DNA from: Branchiostoma lanceolatum
Taxonomy: Eukaryota > Chordata > Leptocardii > Amphioxiformes > Branchiostomatidae
Direction of reading: 5' to 3'
DNA length: 64,000 nt
NCBI RefSeq assembly: GCF_035083965.1
Contig: NC_089723.1
Coordinates: 6,967,501 to 7,031,500, forward strand
Below are positions 1 through 11,905 of this stretch, one piece after another. Within the stretch, counting starts at the first letter, position 1. Each line of letters begins with the position of its first letter. The notes beneath the pieces are model-generated. The model made no database searches and was not told where the DNA came from. It worked only from the letters and a program-made list of their open reading frames with translations. A program made the position numbers and the translations under genes.

Positions 1-758
1 AGTTATACATGGTTTTAATGTAAGGCAACTCATTCCAGTCTGTCTGTATGTTTGAGGACCCCAGTTGAATAATATGGGAAAATAGCAAAGAAGAGGTCAA
101 GATCAGTTTCTGTGGATCAAAGGATATATGATGGGGATCCAAAGCATAAGGTATGTGAAGTAACCAGGACACATCACACATTTGATTATGTGTAAATTCA
201 CTTTGACCTGTTAACAGGCTGTTTCTTGCTCATACCGTGTACCAGTTGTGGTCTGGCTTTATTTTCTCAATGGTTTGGCAATGGTACTGTGGACCACAAT
301 ATATTTAACGTACAATGCTACGATTGCTACCAGTTTATAGGTAACTACGTAGCACTTTGACATGATCTGGTCACCCGTAACCTTTCCTGCTTATCTATTG
401 TACCCTTGTCTTTTATTCACCTGTAAAGTTGTGTTCTATCAACAGCTGTCCCTGATAGTTTATAATTTACACAACTTTGTAGGCAAGGTCGGGATATCTC
501 CAGGTGTCAGAGATACATAAGAAGACGAAGAGAGATCACATGAGAGCCAAAAGAGAAGGAGGAACAAATGCACTGAGGCGTAACAGACCACATGAAACAA
601 ATATAAACAAACACAACCACCCTGAAGCAGATAAAACATAACACAACAACCAAACAACAAATAACATACACAAACATTAACACAACATTTAAAAAAAATC
701 ATGGAGATTTTGGGTCCTCAGACTCTTGTTATTTGCTTGTAGTTATTTAATCAAAATT
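1..758. other. No recognisable gene
   Basis: Only short random open frames, with no splice-consistent exon, repeat unit or RNA gene that I can support. The stretch ends at the left TA of the transposon at 761. Confidence 0.5.
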
Positions 759-760
759 TA

Positions 761-1734
761 GGCCATGTTGATTTGATTATACGGATGCGCGCGTGCGAAC
801 AGAAAACAAAAACGCTTGGCAACAAAAATTGCATTCATTATGAAATCTACGTGGTCAGGAAGGGTGAACAAAACTTAACACACAGAGAATGGTAACGTAA
901 CATGACCAGTTTACGTCCGATTTATTCAAAAACTTTTTATCCTAAAACTGCGCGGATAGAGCCAAATTTCAAACCCATGGGCAGAAATATCAGATCTTCT
1001 AAAAAGAAAATGCATGGTCTGTAAGTTTTTCTCCGCCTGTTTAACGCCGTGCGAGCATGTATTCATACTGAGGTATATGATGAAGAATTGTGCTAGGGTA
1101 ACCCATTATCGTCCACTTCTGAATCTTTTCCCTTCTAGCGCTATGCTTGAAGAACATAGACCAGAAAAAAATGCACAGTAACTGTCCAAAGTAGTCTGCA
1201 GACAAATGATAGTAAAATCACTATGTCTGTCCGTCCACTTGCTTAACGCGATGGAAAAACAAACAATGTTTATTCTGTAAATTTCCCCCACGCGCGCGGC
1301 AAGTGGCGTTCACGTGAAAACGCATGTCTGTGCAAAAATTAAAGAGATGGCTAAGGATCATACTTATGATGTTCTTTATTGCTCATGAGAACAGGCTTTG
1401 GCATAATACACACCGCGACATGTGGACATGAGCCAAACCGGACGTAAATAGGTTCTGCACGTAAATAGGTCATGTTACGTTATACTGGATAATAGATTCT
1501 TAATTCGTTTTTGTTCTTTTACATCTTCTTTGACTTTGGAATTAACTTTGTCAGTCCACGACATTAGTAACCATTTTCCCAATGTGTTTATTTTGCAATT
1601 TGCAGCATATGTTTTCTCATTTTGCAGCTGCTTTGTATGATTTACAATATAGCTGAAAACTTTTCCTTTTTTGAAAACGCACGAAAATTGATGCGCGCGC
1701 GGAAGTCATCCATAAAATCAAATCAACATGGCCT
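761..1734. mobile_element. TA-flanked DNA transposon, long copy
   Basis: Ends are inverted: GGCCATGTTGATTTGATT at the left and AATCAAATCAACATGGCC at the right, with GCGCGCG-rich sequence next to each. TA sits on both sides (759-760 and 1735-1736), as for Tc1/mariner-type insertion. A shorter relative lies at 7016-7430 and shares both arms. It has no transposase frame, so it is non-autonomous. A second element is inserted in its middle (895-1480). Confidence 0.75.
895..1480. mobile_element. Nested 586-bp MITE inside the 761-1734 element
   Basis: The ends are ACGTAACATGACC and its complement GGTCATGTTACGT. Subterminal TTTACGT motifs follow (twice near the right end). It is bounded by TA at 893-894 and 1481-1482. 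The related copy at 7016-7430 has the uninterrupted site (about 7171) with a single TA, which fixes the insertion boundaries exactly. There is no coding frame of note; the 61-codon minus frame at 1106-1291 has no family resemblance. Confidence 0.8.
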
Positions 1735-1736
1735 TA

Positions 1737-3103
1737 CCACACTATCCAAACGTTTACTCTAGTGACGAAAAGAAAACTAGAACCCTGTTAACCTCTCAAA
1801 CCCATACATTGCAGAAAAAGTGGGATACAGTCAAGGCCGTTTCTCCACGGGACCAAAATGTACGGTAATTTTTAGGTAATGATTGACTTTGCCATGCGAT
1901 GCACTTACCAGTCTCTGATGTAAATCTCCCGATACTTATTTATCATACATGTCTGTCTTCCCGTACCAAATCGGTTATTCTATGACGCAGAACGGTCGTA
2001 GGCGGTTTTGGTAAGTTTGGAAATGCTTTCAAGAGCCCTTTGCGCCCTCCGAGTCCCTTATTCATGACTAATAATCCATATGGGGGGCAGCTCGATACTC
2101 CCCCGTCTAGCCTCAAGAAAGAGTCATTCGGAAGGTCATACATCTCATCTTAAAGTCTACTAGGCAGGTTTGCCGCCCACTTGACTTTCTTGTTCCCTGG
2201 AGGGATATTGGAGAAGTTTTCAGTCTCTTCTGTCGGCTCAGTGTCCAGCACACCTAACCATATACGAAAGTTTTAAGGTCTCATTCAGGGGTTATTTCGC
2301 CCCATAGGCTTATATGTTATGATACGTGTTTTACATGGGCGCGTTCGTAATGAAGCTATAGGAAATGTGCCAATGTCATTGGTTCCATGTTGAGAACATT
2401 TACCCTAGATCGTTAAAAAATGTGCCAATAATTTCACTACATACAGTCTCTTTTTATAGCAAATACAGACTGCACTTAGGTACACCAAGAAAAAGGCACT
2501 TTCCAGCTGTAAGCGCACGACTGCATCACCCAAAATGCACGTCCAACCTCGAGCGCGGCTGCCGAACTTTACTTGCGTTTAATTTTGGGGGGGACGGACT
2601 CTTTTACACTCGGAGTGACACATGAATGAGACCTTTTATTCAAAATTGAAGTCTTTGATGCCCTCAGCTCTTTAGAGTGGTACAATTTAAACATTACCAC
2701 TGGACAAATTACGATAAAAATCGAACGTTTCGGGCGTCCATCAGACTGCCCTTTTCCACAGCTCTTTAGTTTTCTCAAGGGGTGCATGGTTGGTTAGATA
2801 ATCTAAACATCAATTTGAAACTATTTGCCTGCCATTCGTTGGAGATGGTTTCCTGTGTGACGTCATTCCGGTAGAAAAGCCTCTGTCTCTACAACGAAAA
2901 GCTGTGATGATAAGGAATATAGCCGGTAGTCCGGTACAAATGGCTAGAAAAACCTACCTTGAATACCTTAAAGACATGATATGCTTGACTGGGGCGACTT
3001 CTGATCGCGTTGAATATCAATGGCGCAGAGAGAATACGACTTCCGTATTGTTGCCCAGCCATGATATGGTTTGATAAGCTTGAGGCAAATGCCGGTGCTT
3101 AAA
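1737..3103. other. No recognisable gene
   Basis: Short open frames on both strands overlap one another and show no motif or splice logic. I see no repeat copied elsewhere in the window. Confidence 0.4.
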
Positions 3104-3445
3104 TACCTCCATGAAAAATTGAAGTATTATTTTACGTGTGTCTGTGTGTCTGTTTGTGTTTCCGGGTATTTCCGGGTATTTGTGGTGAGCATAACTATAG
3201 GACACGGGTAGTCGGGAAGCAGAGGCTAGGACAAGGACAAGACTGCTTGGAGGATCCTCCTGGAAAGCAAGGGGCCAGTTTCTGGCCTGAGCACGTAGGC
3301 AGGTAGGCATAACTATAGAACCTCTAGATGCATGGATTGCAGTGATATTTTGGTATGAGGGTAGGTATTGGGAAGACGAAGGTCAAGGTCGATTTTGTGC
3401 ACCCTGGTGTGTGACCTTGATACTGCAGCAGAACTTCCGGTTATG
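3104..3445 (+). repeat. Dispersed repeat family A (CTCCATGAAAAATGGAG), copy 1, interrupted
   Basis: This belongs to a family of about 350-420 bp also seen at 4008-4425, 23217-23640, 43208-43566 (reversed) and 60999-61335. Members start with a small palindrome around CTCCATGAAAAATGGAG, then TGTGTCTGTNTGTGTTT. They continue through GGTCAAGGTCGATTTT and GGTACTGCAGCAGAAC. This copy is split by a LINE tail at 3201-3306. I see no A/B box, so whether it is a SINE or a DNA element is open. Confidence 0.7.
3201..3306 (+). mobile_element. 5'-truncated LINE 3' tail with 12-bp target duplication
   Basis: The 106 bp read on the plus strand as the last residues of the same LINE found at 35014-35536: both share SREAEAR then R-T-R and end shortly after. 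The 3' end carries GTAGGCAGGTAG. The insert is flanked by GCATAACTATAG at 3189-3200 and 3307-3318, a clean target-site duplication. It lies inside repeat family A. Confidence 0.85.
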
Positions 3446-3925
3446 ACTCATATTTAACAACATATTTTGTTGTTTATGCGGGAGATCTGTCATTTCCCGA
3501 CGAAGCTCCATTTGGGTGAACTTGCTTGTTTCACATGCTCGGCGGCGACGAACAACAAGGTCAAGGTACTGAATGTATGGAACTGGGTGAAGGTGAAGAA
3601 ACTACACTACCATGAGCCTGAATATCATATCCACTTTGTAAGTGAAGAGCCATGCGAAATTGAATGTAGCAGTGGGGATATCAGATTATAGTATTAGTTC
3701 GCCTGTAAGACTACCGTGAGGTTACGGGGTTGCTCCAACTGTGTGTGTAAGTGCGCCGTACACTCAAAGAGAGAAAACCACTTTACCCACTGCGAACGGG
3801 CGATCTTCCAGGGAATCAAAGTCGGTACATTATTCACGCTCCACTTTGCGCTGAGGTGCACGGTGCGCGGACAGAGATAGATGGGATGACTACTGACGTA
3901 TTTACCATAGTATACCGAATTACTG
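3446..3925. other. Unassigned interspersed DNA
   Basis: No coding exon is supported. Several 60-80-codon frames run in both directions through 3467-3951 and cancel one another. Confidence 0.3.
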
Positions 3926-4602
3926 ATGAGTTTAGGCCCCCATTCCACTAGATGGCGATGGCAGTACGCTCTCGCTGCGATCTAAATCGGATTCGTCTAA
4001 TACTTGTTATCTCCATGAAAACTGGAGATATTGTTTTGGGTGTGTCTGTGTGTCTGTCTGTGTGTTTATGTTTCCGGATTGTTGATAACTCAATAATCTC
4101 TGGATTGATTATGATGGTATTTGGTATGTGGTTAGGTGTTGGAAAGACAAAGGTCAAGGTCGATTTTTAGGTGCCCCTGTCATGTGACATTGGTACTGCA
4201 GCAGAACTTTGTTTTTTGTATCTTTTGATCTGGACGTGCTATGGTCATGAAGTTTTGGTACAGATAGCTTGTAATATACGGAAGAAATGGTGTATGTTTG
4301 AACCCTCTAGCACCTTGTTCTGGAACTGCAGGGGCGTTTTTGTCAAAATCTTTCAAGGAGAATAACTGAACAAGGGTATTACGGATTTCCATGATATCTA
4401 GTATAAGGTGCAAATTTTGCAAATTGGAACTTGTTTTATGATTGGAATATCATGGAAAATGTAAATGTATGGCTGAAAAGACAACAAAACACACGAAGCG
4501 TAAAAAGATTTAGTTTCTTATCTATGGAATTCGTTGAGCCCTCTGTTGAACTTTAGATCACAGAGAGCGCGCGGCGAGAGCACCGTCCTAGTGGAATAGG
4601 GT
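3926..4602. mobile_element. MITE family B (CCATTCCACTAG ends), interrupted copy
   Basis: Left end CCCCCATTCCACTAGATGG, right end CTAGTGGAATAGGG. Internal landmarks on the reverse strand are shared with 19432-19652 and 27243-27534: CATGATATTCC, then TTGTTG and a CGCAGCGA-like GC block. The copy is split by repeat family A at 4008-4425. Confidence 0.75.
4008..4425 (+). repeat. Dispersed repeat family A, copy 2
   Basis: Starts TTATCTCCATGAAAACTGGAG and runs through AAGGTCAAGGTCGATTTTTAG and GGTACTGCAGCAGAAC. Nested inside the MITE at 3926-4602, so it inserted later. Confidence 0.75.
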
Positions 4603-4775
4603 ATTAGGAGGTCATAACATCACCAGTGAACCAAAATGAACCTTCGCTTTGCCAGACGACGTCTGAAGGTTCTATCAGGCGTGTGTTAAAGGTCCTTCAG
4701 GTTTTGTAGGTCAAGTTCACGTTGAAGCTCAACCTTCGCGGTTGATGGCATTCGTCGTCGTCTGTGCCCTAAAGC

Positions 4776-4945
4776 TACTGCAAACGCAAAAATTTTCGCG
4801 GTAGTTTTGTGTTCGCAGTTTTCGCGGCGACCATTTCACCGCGAACTTAAAACCACCGCTAACATTTTTGTCCAATACTATAGCAGAATGTGACTATAGC
4901 GCTGCCGCGAAGTTATAATATATAAAACCACCGCGAAGGTGAAGG
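4776..4945. mobile_element. TCGCGG-type MITE, copy 1
   Basis: Alternating arms of GCGGTAGTTTTGTGTTCGC and GCGAACTTAAAACCACCGC with ATTTTTGTCCAATAC between them. Other copies of the family are at 6547-7010, 8236-8440, 10855-11046, 42575-42975, 46728-46935, 48988-49216 and 56787-56998. It is the most abundant element in the window. Confidence 0.8.
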
Positions 4946-5384
4946 TTAGACATCCACGGCGGAACAGTAATATCTCAATTAAATCTAAACCACTGAAAAA
5001 TTGTTTGAGAGTTACAGACGTTTTCGATTCGATCCGGCATCCTTCAAGAGTAAAAATAAGTTTACTAATTACATACAGATTATTCGGAACACGGAACGCT
5101 CACCTGGATAGATATTCTTCTTCATTATCTCAGTAAACAACAAAAAGTGTCTAGCAATTTGTATTAATTCTGAAAACATATAAGAATGTCAAGGTAAGCG
5201 TTACGTGATATGAATAATCTGTAAGTTCACAGTCATACTATTTTCACTGATGAAGGGTGCTGGGTCGCATTTGAAACGTTTGTAACTCTCAAACATATAT
5301 CTAGCGGTTTAGATTCAATCAATATGTTATCATATCGTTTGTGTCTCCTTTAATTCTACATGTACTCAGAAACAGCGAAATTAC
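4946..5384. other. No recognisable gene
   Basis: Nothing beyond short open frames. Confidence 0.4.
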
Positions 5385-5648
5385 TAAAGCCCCCCCCCCC
5401 TCTCACTGAACCCGCGGCACGCTGGCGGCGTCGCTGCGGCCCATCGAGTTGACAAAGCACTCAACAACTATCATCGACGAAAAACGACTCTTTTTAAGCG
5501 TTGTATGTTTTGTTGCCTTTTTGGTCATACTTGTACGTTTTGAATGATATTCCCATTATAAAGTCTAAACTCAAGGGTAACACAAATCCAGTTTAGGACG
5601 CAGCGACGCCGCCAGCGTGCCGCGGGTCCAGTGAGAGGGGGGCTTAAG
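5385..5648. mobile_element. MITE family C (GC-rich 45-bp TIRs), copy 1
   Basis: Terminal inverted repeats of about 45 bp run from AAGCCCCCC through CCGCGGCACGCTGGCGGCGT to its complement ACGCCGCCAGCGTGCCGCGG and GGGGGGCTT. They bracket an AT-rich core with GAATGATATTCCCATTATAA. Near-identical copies are at 28440-28692 and 36726-36975. The core resembles that of family B, so the two may be related. Confidence 0.85.
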
Positions 5649-6546
5649 ACACGCTTCTAACTTGTTCAGAAATACAGTACATGGTGTATTTAACTGTAAT
5701 TTCCAACTGAAGCCCCATGTCGCCATCTACCCACCACTGTTTGAAGAGCTAAAAATTGCAACCAAGGTAACGAATGTTTCCATGTAACGGAAGTTTGCGT
5801 GTTCGATTATACCATGGGAAAAGCTTTTAAGCACTTTTCTAGTCGTCAAGCCGGCCTGGTTTTAACGTGTCAACCTTGAGAGGCAATTACGTTACATCAG
5901 GGTCAAAGAACTTGCATGCGAAGATCTGAAATTGTCAAGAAATGCAACATTTAAGCTCCTGAAGAGTCAATTCCAAGCTATCAAAACAACATGCCAAACA
6001 GATGGCTGAGCTTCGTTTGAAATACACCGCCATTTGTTATTTGCTTCATTCGCTTGAAATGAGTTGAAGGAAACTCCACTCGATCAAACAAACTTTCAAA
6101 CCTTGTTACGCCTTTTGAATAGATAAGGTTTGACAGACGACGGATGTTCAAAACAAATTGAATCAGCCTCTAGTCTTATGATATCTCAACCTTCTCTAAG
6201 TTCATTAAGGATGCATAGATACCGCCTCATCCTATAACGTCTTTGAGATCACAAGAATCAAGTCGGAAGCCTGACCTGTGTTCGATTATTAGAGTTAAGC
6301 GGTGGACAGCAGACACCTTTCCGAGACACACACGGGTTTTCCTTAAGCCCCGAGGAATAAAACTTGTCAATAAGCTTCTTACCACATACTGCATCAATGT
6401 CAGCACGTGTATACCACATGAGATTCTAGTACTAAGAACGCATCAATCAGGGCTAATCCGAGATCTGTGTAATAATTCATGCCTTATGCGTTAGCAGTTG
6501 AAGTTTTAACTTTTAAAAGCCTTTGCTGTCACCTCTAGACCGTCAT
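5649..6546. other. No recognisable gene
   Basis: An 83-codon plus frame at 6243-6494 has no motif and no splice context. I see nothing else. Confidence 0.4.
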
Positions 6547-7010
6547 TGACACCATACCGTAAATGCATTAAAGTTCGCGTAGTTTTTATTTCGCGCTAAA
6601 GCCCCCGTCACAAATAAGAAATTCAGCTTGGCCGACGTGTTGGCGAGCTTCAAATGTGCATTTTCGGCCGAAGTACGGCCGACGTCCTGTCGATTACGGG
6701 GGTATCGGGCGATTTTTAGAAATAAAAGTTGATCCAAATATTGGCCTTTTACTAAGTTAGTCGATTCTGACTTCGTCCATGTCCAAGGGATGGTACCATC
6801 TCATGGGGGATTTTTAGTTTTAAGTGTTCGACAGATGTCACCCAAGATTTTCAGTGTTTGCGGTGGTTTCAAGTTTGCGCTAGCGCTACAGTCGCATCCT
6901 GCTACAGTATTAGACAAAAATGTTCGCGTTGGTTTTAAGTTGGCGGTGTAATATCGCCACTAAAACCGCGAACATAAAACCACCGCGAAGATTTCTGCAT
7001 TTACAGTATT
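6547..7010. mobile_element. TCGCGG-type MITE, copy 2, with inserted element
   Basis: The left end (CCGTAAATGCATTAAAGTTC) and right end (AAACCACCGCGAAG, then TGCATTTACAGTATT) belong to the TCGCGG family. Between about 6598 and 6845 they are interrupted by a GGCCGACGTGTTGGCGAGC element also present at 45574-45925. The intact copy at 8236-8440 shows the uninterrupted layout. Confidence 0.7.
6598..6845. mobile_element. Palindromic element family D, truncated copy
   Basis: Starts GCCCCCGTCACAAATAAGAA and runs through TTTTCGGCCGAAGTACGGCC, matching 45574-45825 closely. Its right portion, present in the longer copy, is missing here, so this copy is truncated or recombined. Confidence 0.65.
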
Positions 7011-7015
7011 AGCTA

Positions 7016-7430
7016 AGGCCATATCGATTTGATTATGAATGATATCCTTTGTGAACCCCCAACCTGAGGCGAGCGTACGAATAAAAGAAGATTTGGTAAA
7101 AGAAAAAGTGCCTTCATTATGAAATCTACGTGGTCAGGAAGGGTGAGCAAAACTTAACACACATGTAGAGTATGGTATACCCGATAATAGATTCTTCGTT
7201 TTTGTTCTTTCACATCTTCTTTGACTTTGGGATTGACTTTGGCATTCTGCGACATTAGTATACATTTTCCGATATCTTATTGTAATTGTATATTTTGCAA
7301 TTTACAGCATATGTTTTCTCATTTTGCGGCTGCTTTATACAATTTACAGTATGGCCGAAAACTTCTTTTTTTTTAATAGAAACGGACGAAAATTGATGCG
7401 AGCGCGGATGTCATCCATATAAACATGGCT
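7016..7430. mobile_element. TA-flanked DNA transposon, short copy
   Basis: Shares with 761-1734 the arms AGGCCAT...GATTTGATTAT and GATGTCATCCATATAAACATG. It also shares the internal block beginning GAAATCTACGTGGTCAGGAA and the block TTTGTTCTTTCACATCTTCT. It lacks the 586-bp insert and so provides the empty site. Confidence 0.8.
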
Positions 7431-7432
7431 TA

Positions 7433-8235
7433 ACAGTAAGATGATAGTACGTCAGCTTTAAAAGCTAGCTTGTCTGGCGTTTATATAGACTATGAGACGG
7501 TCCGAGTAGCTGTCGTCTCGCATGCTTGTTCGTATATGATTTCTATACATCGCTGCTTTTTTATTCATTTAAAAAGATATGTGCCTTTACCCTAGAGCAA
7601 AGGCACATATTTTTTTGGAACGGAAATATCTCAGGTTGCTGTTCAAATTTTCATGATTGACAGAGTTTAAACTCATTTGATGAAAAATTGAGCCTGCTAT
7701 GAAACCACTTGCATTTCTTTTTGACCCACTCTCGTAGGTTGGCCGTTTTATGATCTGCCTATATTGCAACTGCGTCTAGACCTAGACCTTTTCCTCAAGC
7801 CCAAATTTTACTTGCATATGTCACTGTCTACGCAAAATGTTAAAGGTTGATTGCCTGCCCCTCTGTTTAATCTCTACCTTCTTTTTTTTTTCCTTCGCAG
7901 AGTGAACTGGTCAATTTAGAATGGTAGACAGAGTATTGTACAGGCTTATAGTCCTGTAGACATCACAAAAGAAAACACTAAAATCTCATTTGGAGTACAT
8001 TGTGCTGAGTCGCTAAACGCATTATCTTCAAAGCACAATGGAGGTCGTTGATTGGTTGATCGGGTAAATAGATTAATCGTATTGTAAGGAGCAAGGCACA
8101 GAAATATCTCATTAGAATCCTTTCTTATGGAGTCTTTAGGCGATGACAGAAATCTAGGTCAGTCGGTCATTTACATCAGTAATCTAAACTAATCATGAAA
8201 TAAAAGTAAAATTGATATCGATCCACTGAAGAGCT
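7433..8235. other. No recognisable gene
   Basis: Nothing supported. A T-rich tract lies at 7880-7893. Confidence 0.4.
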
Positions 8236-8440
8236 ACTGTATATGCATTTAAATTCGCATGGTTTTATTTCGCGCTAAGGCGAAAATGGGGTGCTTTCGG
8301 TGGTTTAGTGTTCGCGGCAGCGCTGTAGTCACATACTGCTACTGTATTTGACAAAAATGTTTGGGGTGGTTTTAAGTAAAACATCGCCGCGAAAACCGCG
8401 AGCATAAAACCACCGCGAACATTTCTGTATTTACAGTATT
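8236..8440. mobile_element. TCGCGG-type MITE, copy 3, intact
   Basis: Full-length member: TACTGTATATGCATTTAAATTCG at the left (first 20 bases diagnostic) and CATAAAACCACCGCGAACAT then TTTACAGTATT at the right. Useful as the reference for the interrupted copy at 6547-7010. Confidence 0.8.
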
Positions 8441-8444
8441 CTTC

Positions 8445-8690
8445 CACTGGCCTTGGCAGAGAAGACATGCGCTACATACAATATTTACAGGTTCGTTCTT
8501 CGGGGAAATTACCCTTATCGCCAAGTACAATGAACAGTGGACCACGGCTTAACGTCCCGTCCTAAGGATTGCGACCCTTTCCGGTAGCGTGCATGTCGGG
8601 TGAGCGACACGGCCGGAATTTGAACTCCAAACCTCTTGTTGGTCCAAAGGCAGGGTTGCTAGCCACTGGACTACGCATGTTACCTAAGTG
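8445..8690 (-). repeat. tRNA-derived SINE, minus strand
   Basis: On the minus strand a degenerate tRNA head shows an A-box-like TAGTCCAGTGGCTAG and a B-box-like GAGTTCAAATTCC, followed by a body whose CCACGGCTTAACGTCCCGTCC part (first 20 bases) recurs near 28060-28110. It is not a functional tRNA, because no acceptor stem is visible. Confidence 0.65.
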
Positions 8691-9879
8691 TATACTATAC
8701 TATAACTATACATGATTCATAAACTTTGGATGGGTTCTGTCATGCAATGCATATAGCGTCATTGTATATATATATGTATTAGGAACATTTACTCATATTA
8801 AAAGACTCAAACCTCTATCTTGAAATGGATAAGAGGCTTGGAATGAATGGAACGGTGTACACAAATCGTATCACTCACTGCAGGCAGGTCTATACGCCAT
8901 AGAGTTATGAAGGGTTCTATTACGCAATACATGTAGCTATTGGGAGTGTATTCTGTGTATCTGAGTATAGCCCATCAACTGTTGCTTGTTATCTCAAACT
9001 ACCAGGGCCTAAAATAATACGGACAGGACAGCGTACGGATTACTTGAACTCCGTCCATATAATAAGCCAATTTATGATCTTATATACACAATTTATAGTC
9101 AGGAGTCATTCTTTACGGTTTGTGTGTTTTGCTGTCTTTTATATGGTATTTTCACGGTGGTATTTTTCGTTCGCGCAAGCTATCCGACCGGGCCCCGCTT
9201 TGGAATTGTACCCCTAGGGTAACCGGGCTTTACCGTACATGGGCGAAGGTTTGCAGCCGTTAAATACCTCTACCAGGAACAAAACTACATCGTTTCATCT
9301 GGGTGAGGACGCATTAAATTCCTATTACATAACGTTATTTTTCACATTTCTTACATAACAAAAACACTCCAATTCACGCCAAGGATAATTACTCAAGCAA
9401 CTGGATAAAATTTTGAAAAAGCCAGACTCCAATTCACCTTGAAATCGCTTCACCTTCAGAAGCGTCGAAGCCAAGAGGTGGTTATAACCTAATTTTAAGG
9501 ACACGGCCTCCCATTGGTCAATGTGGGCGAATCACGTGACAGATGAATGAAAGATGGAACCTACTTTGCATGGGCGAGAGATGCTTGCGTTTTAAACCCA
9601 CGCCTCACTTCTAATAATCAGAATAGCCGTTTTTCTCGGTGAGAAAGGTATGTACATTTTTGTTGTCACTGGTTTTGAGAGCTATGTTTCAACACACGGC
9701 ATGATGCACCTTGTTTGAATTGCAGTGGTAACTTTTACCGTGGGGAAAAACGGATACGATTTTAATAGAGCAATGCGTAACATGTCTCAAAGTGTGATTT
9801 TAAAAGAGGGCGACAGTTTTTAGTGAAAAAAATGGGCGGTATCGCTACCAAAGGTGTAGTGAACTGAAATTTGCTTCTT
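8691..9879. other. No recognisable gene
   Basis: No coding exon or element is supported. A short CTCAAGCAACTGGATAAA stretch near 9390-9410 has a relative near 46590 and may be a retroelement scrap. Confidence 0.4.
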
Positions 9880-10275
9880 AAGATTTACCACAATTGTGGA
9901 TTGACATAACAGGTGACTATCACCTTTTTCAAGATGTCAACCAAGAACCTTACTGTAATGTTTGGATGACTTTGGACCACTCACGCCGTGATAAAACCCT
10001 ACTCTTTTCGATAAGTGTGGTGGGTTCTTTAACGTGCTCCAAGTGTGGCTCTCCTCAAACACGAGACCGTCTTTTAACGTCCTGTCCGAGTGACGCCCCT
10101 AACCGAAGCTAGGTACTCGTTTTCCCCTGATTCGAGTAGAAATATCTTGAGTTGTGGCTCTCCACAAACACGGGACCTCCATTTAACGTCTTTTACGAGA
10201 GACGCCCCTAACCGAAGCTAGGTACTCTTTTTGCCCTGATTCAAGTAGAAATATGTGCAAAGTGCCTTTACCAAG
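9880..10275 (-). repeat. SINE body with internal tandem duplication
   Basis: Same family as 58795-59222 and, reversed, 40722-41092: ACCACAATTGTGGATTGACA, GGTGGGTTCTTTAACGTGCT and the CTACTCTTTTCGATAAGTG block. A roughly 105-bp unit containing GTGGCTCTCC, ACGCCCCTAACCGAAGCTAG and TAGAAATAT occurs twice, the second time less well conserved. Confidence 0.65.
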
Positions 10276-10854
10276 GGCATTACGCTGGGGTCTACAATAG
10301 ACCTAATCCTTGCATTCCTGTGCAATAATGCCCGTTGAGAATGCTAGACGGGCACGTAGGAAAACGTACGAGCTAGCACGCGCGCTTCTACTCCAAAAGT
10401 GCGGTGTCAAAATGATTTGACATTTGAGACTCCAGCTAAGTTGTGTGTACGTTTTCTCCGTGTTGAGGGTACAGACGATTGAATGACCCGTCGTAACTAA
10501 ACGAAGGCGGATCCATTCGGTACATGCCTTCTGTGGGTCCTCCCTTGTTAACGTGATTGCCAGCATGCAACCGCCTTCTGAACTGAAGTTAGCAGGTGTT
10601 TGATTTAAACACCTTTAAACGGATAAATCCTTGTTATTTGTGTCTTAGGTTGCTAGCGCCATTGCGTTCCAGCCGATTATACCCTGGGTATCATTCCCTG
10701 GACGGCCAGCGTTATATATACCATAGTTGCTTCAAGAAGTATCGGGCAGTTGGTCGTGTGTGGAATTCTAATAGGCTAATATTGCACGTACAACTAATGG
10801 TAGCTGTTAATCCACTAGCATACACCACTAGAATGACACATACTGTGAAGGCAG
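10276..10854. other. No recognisable gene
   Basis: An 87-codon minus frame (10303-10566) and a 92-codon plus frame (10596-10874) show no motif; the plus frame runs into the MITE that follows. Confidence 0.4.
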
Positions 10855-11046
10855 TAATGTTCGCGGTGGTTTAGTGTTCAGGGTTTTCGCGGTGAACTCT
10901 TTACCATGGACTTAAAACCACCGTTCAATTGTGGGACGGTAGAGAAACTATTGTGTCAAACGCGAACTCAAAACCAACGCGAACACTCCATTTTAATTTG
11001 TCCCCCATCGCGAAATTAAATCCCCGCGAACATTTCTGCATTTACA
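10855..11046. mobile_element. TCGCGG-type MITE, copy 4
   Basis: Runs from TAATGTTCGCGGTGGTTTAG to CGAACATTTCTGCATTTACA. A more diverged relative (TTCACGGTTTTCACGGTCAC) may follow at 11440-11625. Confidence 0.75.
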
Positions 11047-11905
11047 GTTGTAGTTTCGCTCATTCCTGCGTAGACGTTACTACTTAGTATGGGCAATAAA
11101 CAACCCCCATTCCTCAATTCTCTGAAAATACAAAGGGGGGATTTAGCTGGCTCTTTTCATTAAGATTCTGTCACAGATCGAATGGTGCACTATCGATTGT
11201 AAAACACTAGCTCAGATTCAAGTGTTGAAAGTTACAGAAGAACGAAAAAAATACAGACTTGTACATGTAAATCTCTTCTAGCACTGTATTGAGATCTTCA
11301 ATAAAAGGTATGTTATAATCTTATCTTTCCACTGATAGTTGTAACAGAAAATATCATATTTATACCACGCCCAATATTATCGCATCATGTCCATAAGAAC
11401 TTATAAAAAAAATACTGTGTAATTCTTGTTTCTTTCACTGTAACTTTATGTTCACGGTTTTCACGGTCACCTCTGTACCGTGAACATATCATCACCGTGT
11501 TGTTGTTATTCATGATTCCTTCACACATCCGTTCTGTAAATCACTTGCCACCACCGTGAAGTTTAAGTTCATTGATAATGTCCATTTTCCTTACACCGTG
11601 AAGTTTTGCTACCGTTAAGATAATAAGTATTCTGTCTTAGAAACCTAACAGTACGCACGGAATGTGGATGTCTCAATATATGTTGTGTTAAGTTGTTCAT
11701 AATATTGGTTTGATAATTGAAGTCGGTAGAAGGTACATAAACATTTCCACCTTGTATGTGTTCTTGACGCTAACCGAGAGATGACCCGGCATACTTGGAC
11801 AAAAATCTCAACTTCCACAGTTAGTTCACATTCGTACAATCACTGAGGGCAAGTGTCCTTCAAACTTTATTTAATTAGTTGCCTTCTTGTGGAAAATGCT
11901 ACTTA

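Noticed and set aside
3017-3310. 97-aa minus frame
   Set aside because: Antisense of a LINE tail inserted in a repeat; the true coding remnant is on the plus strand.
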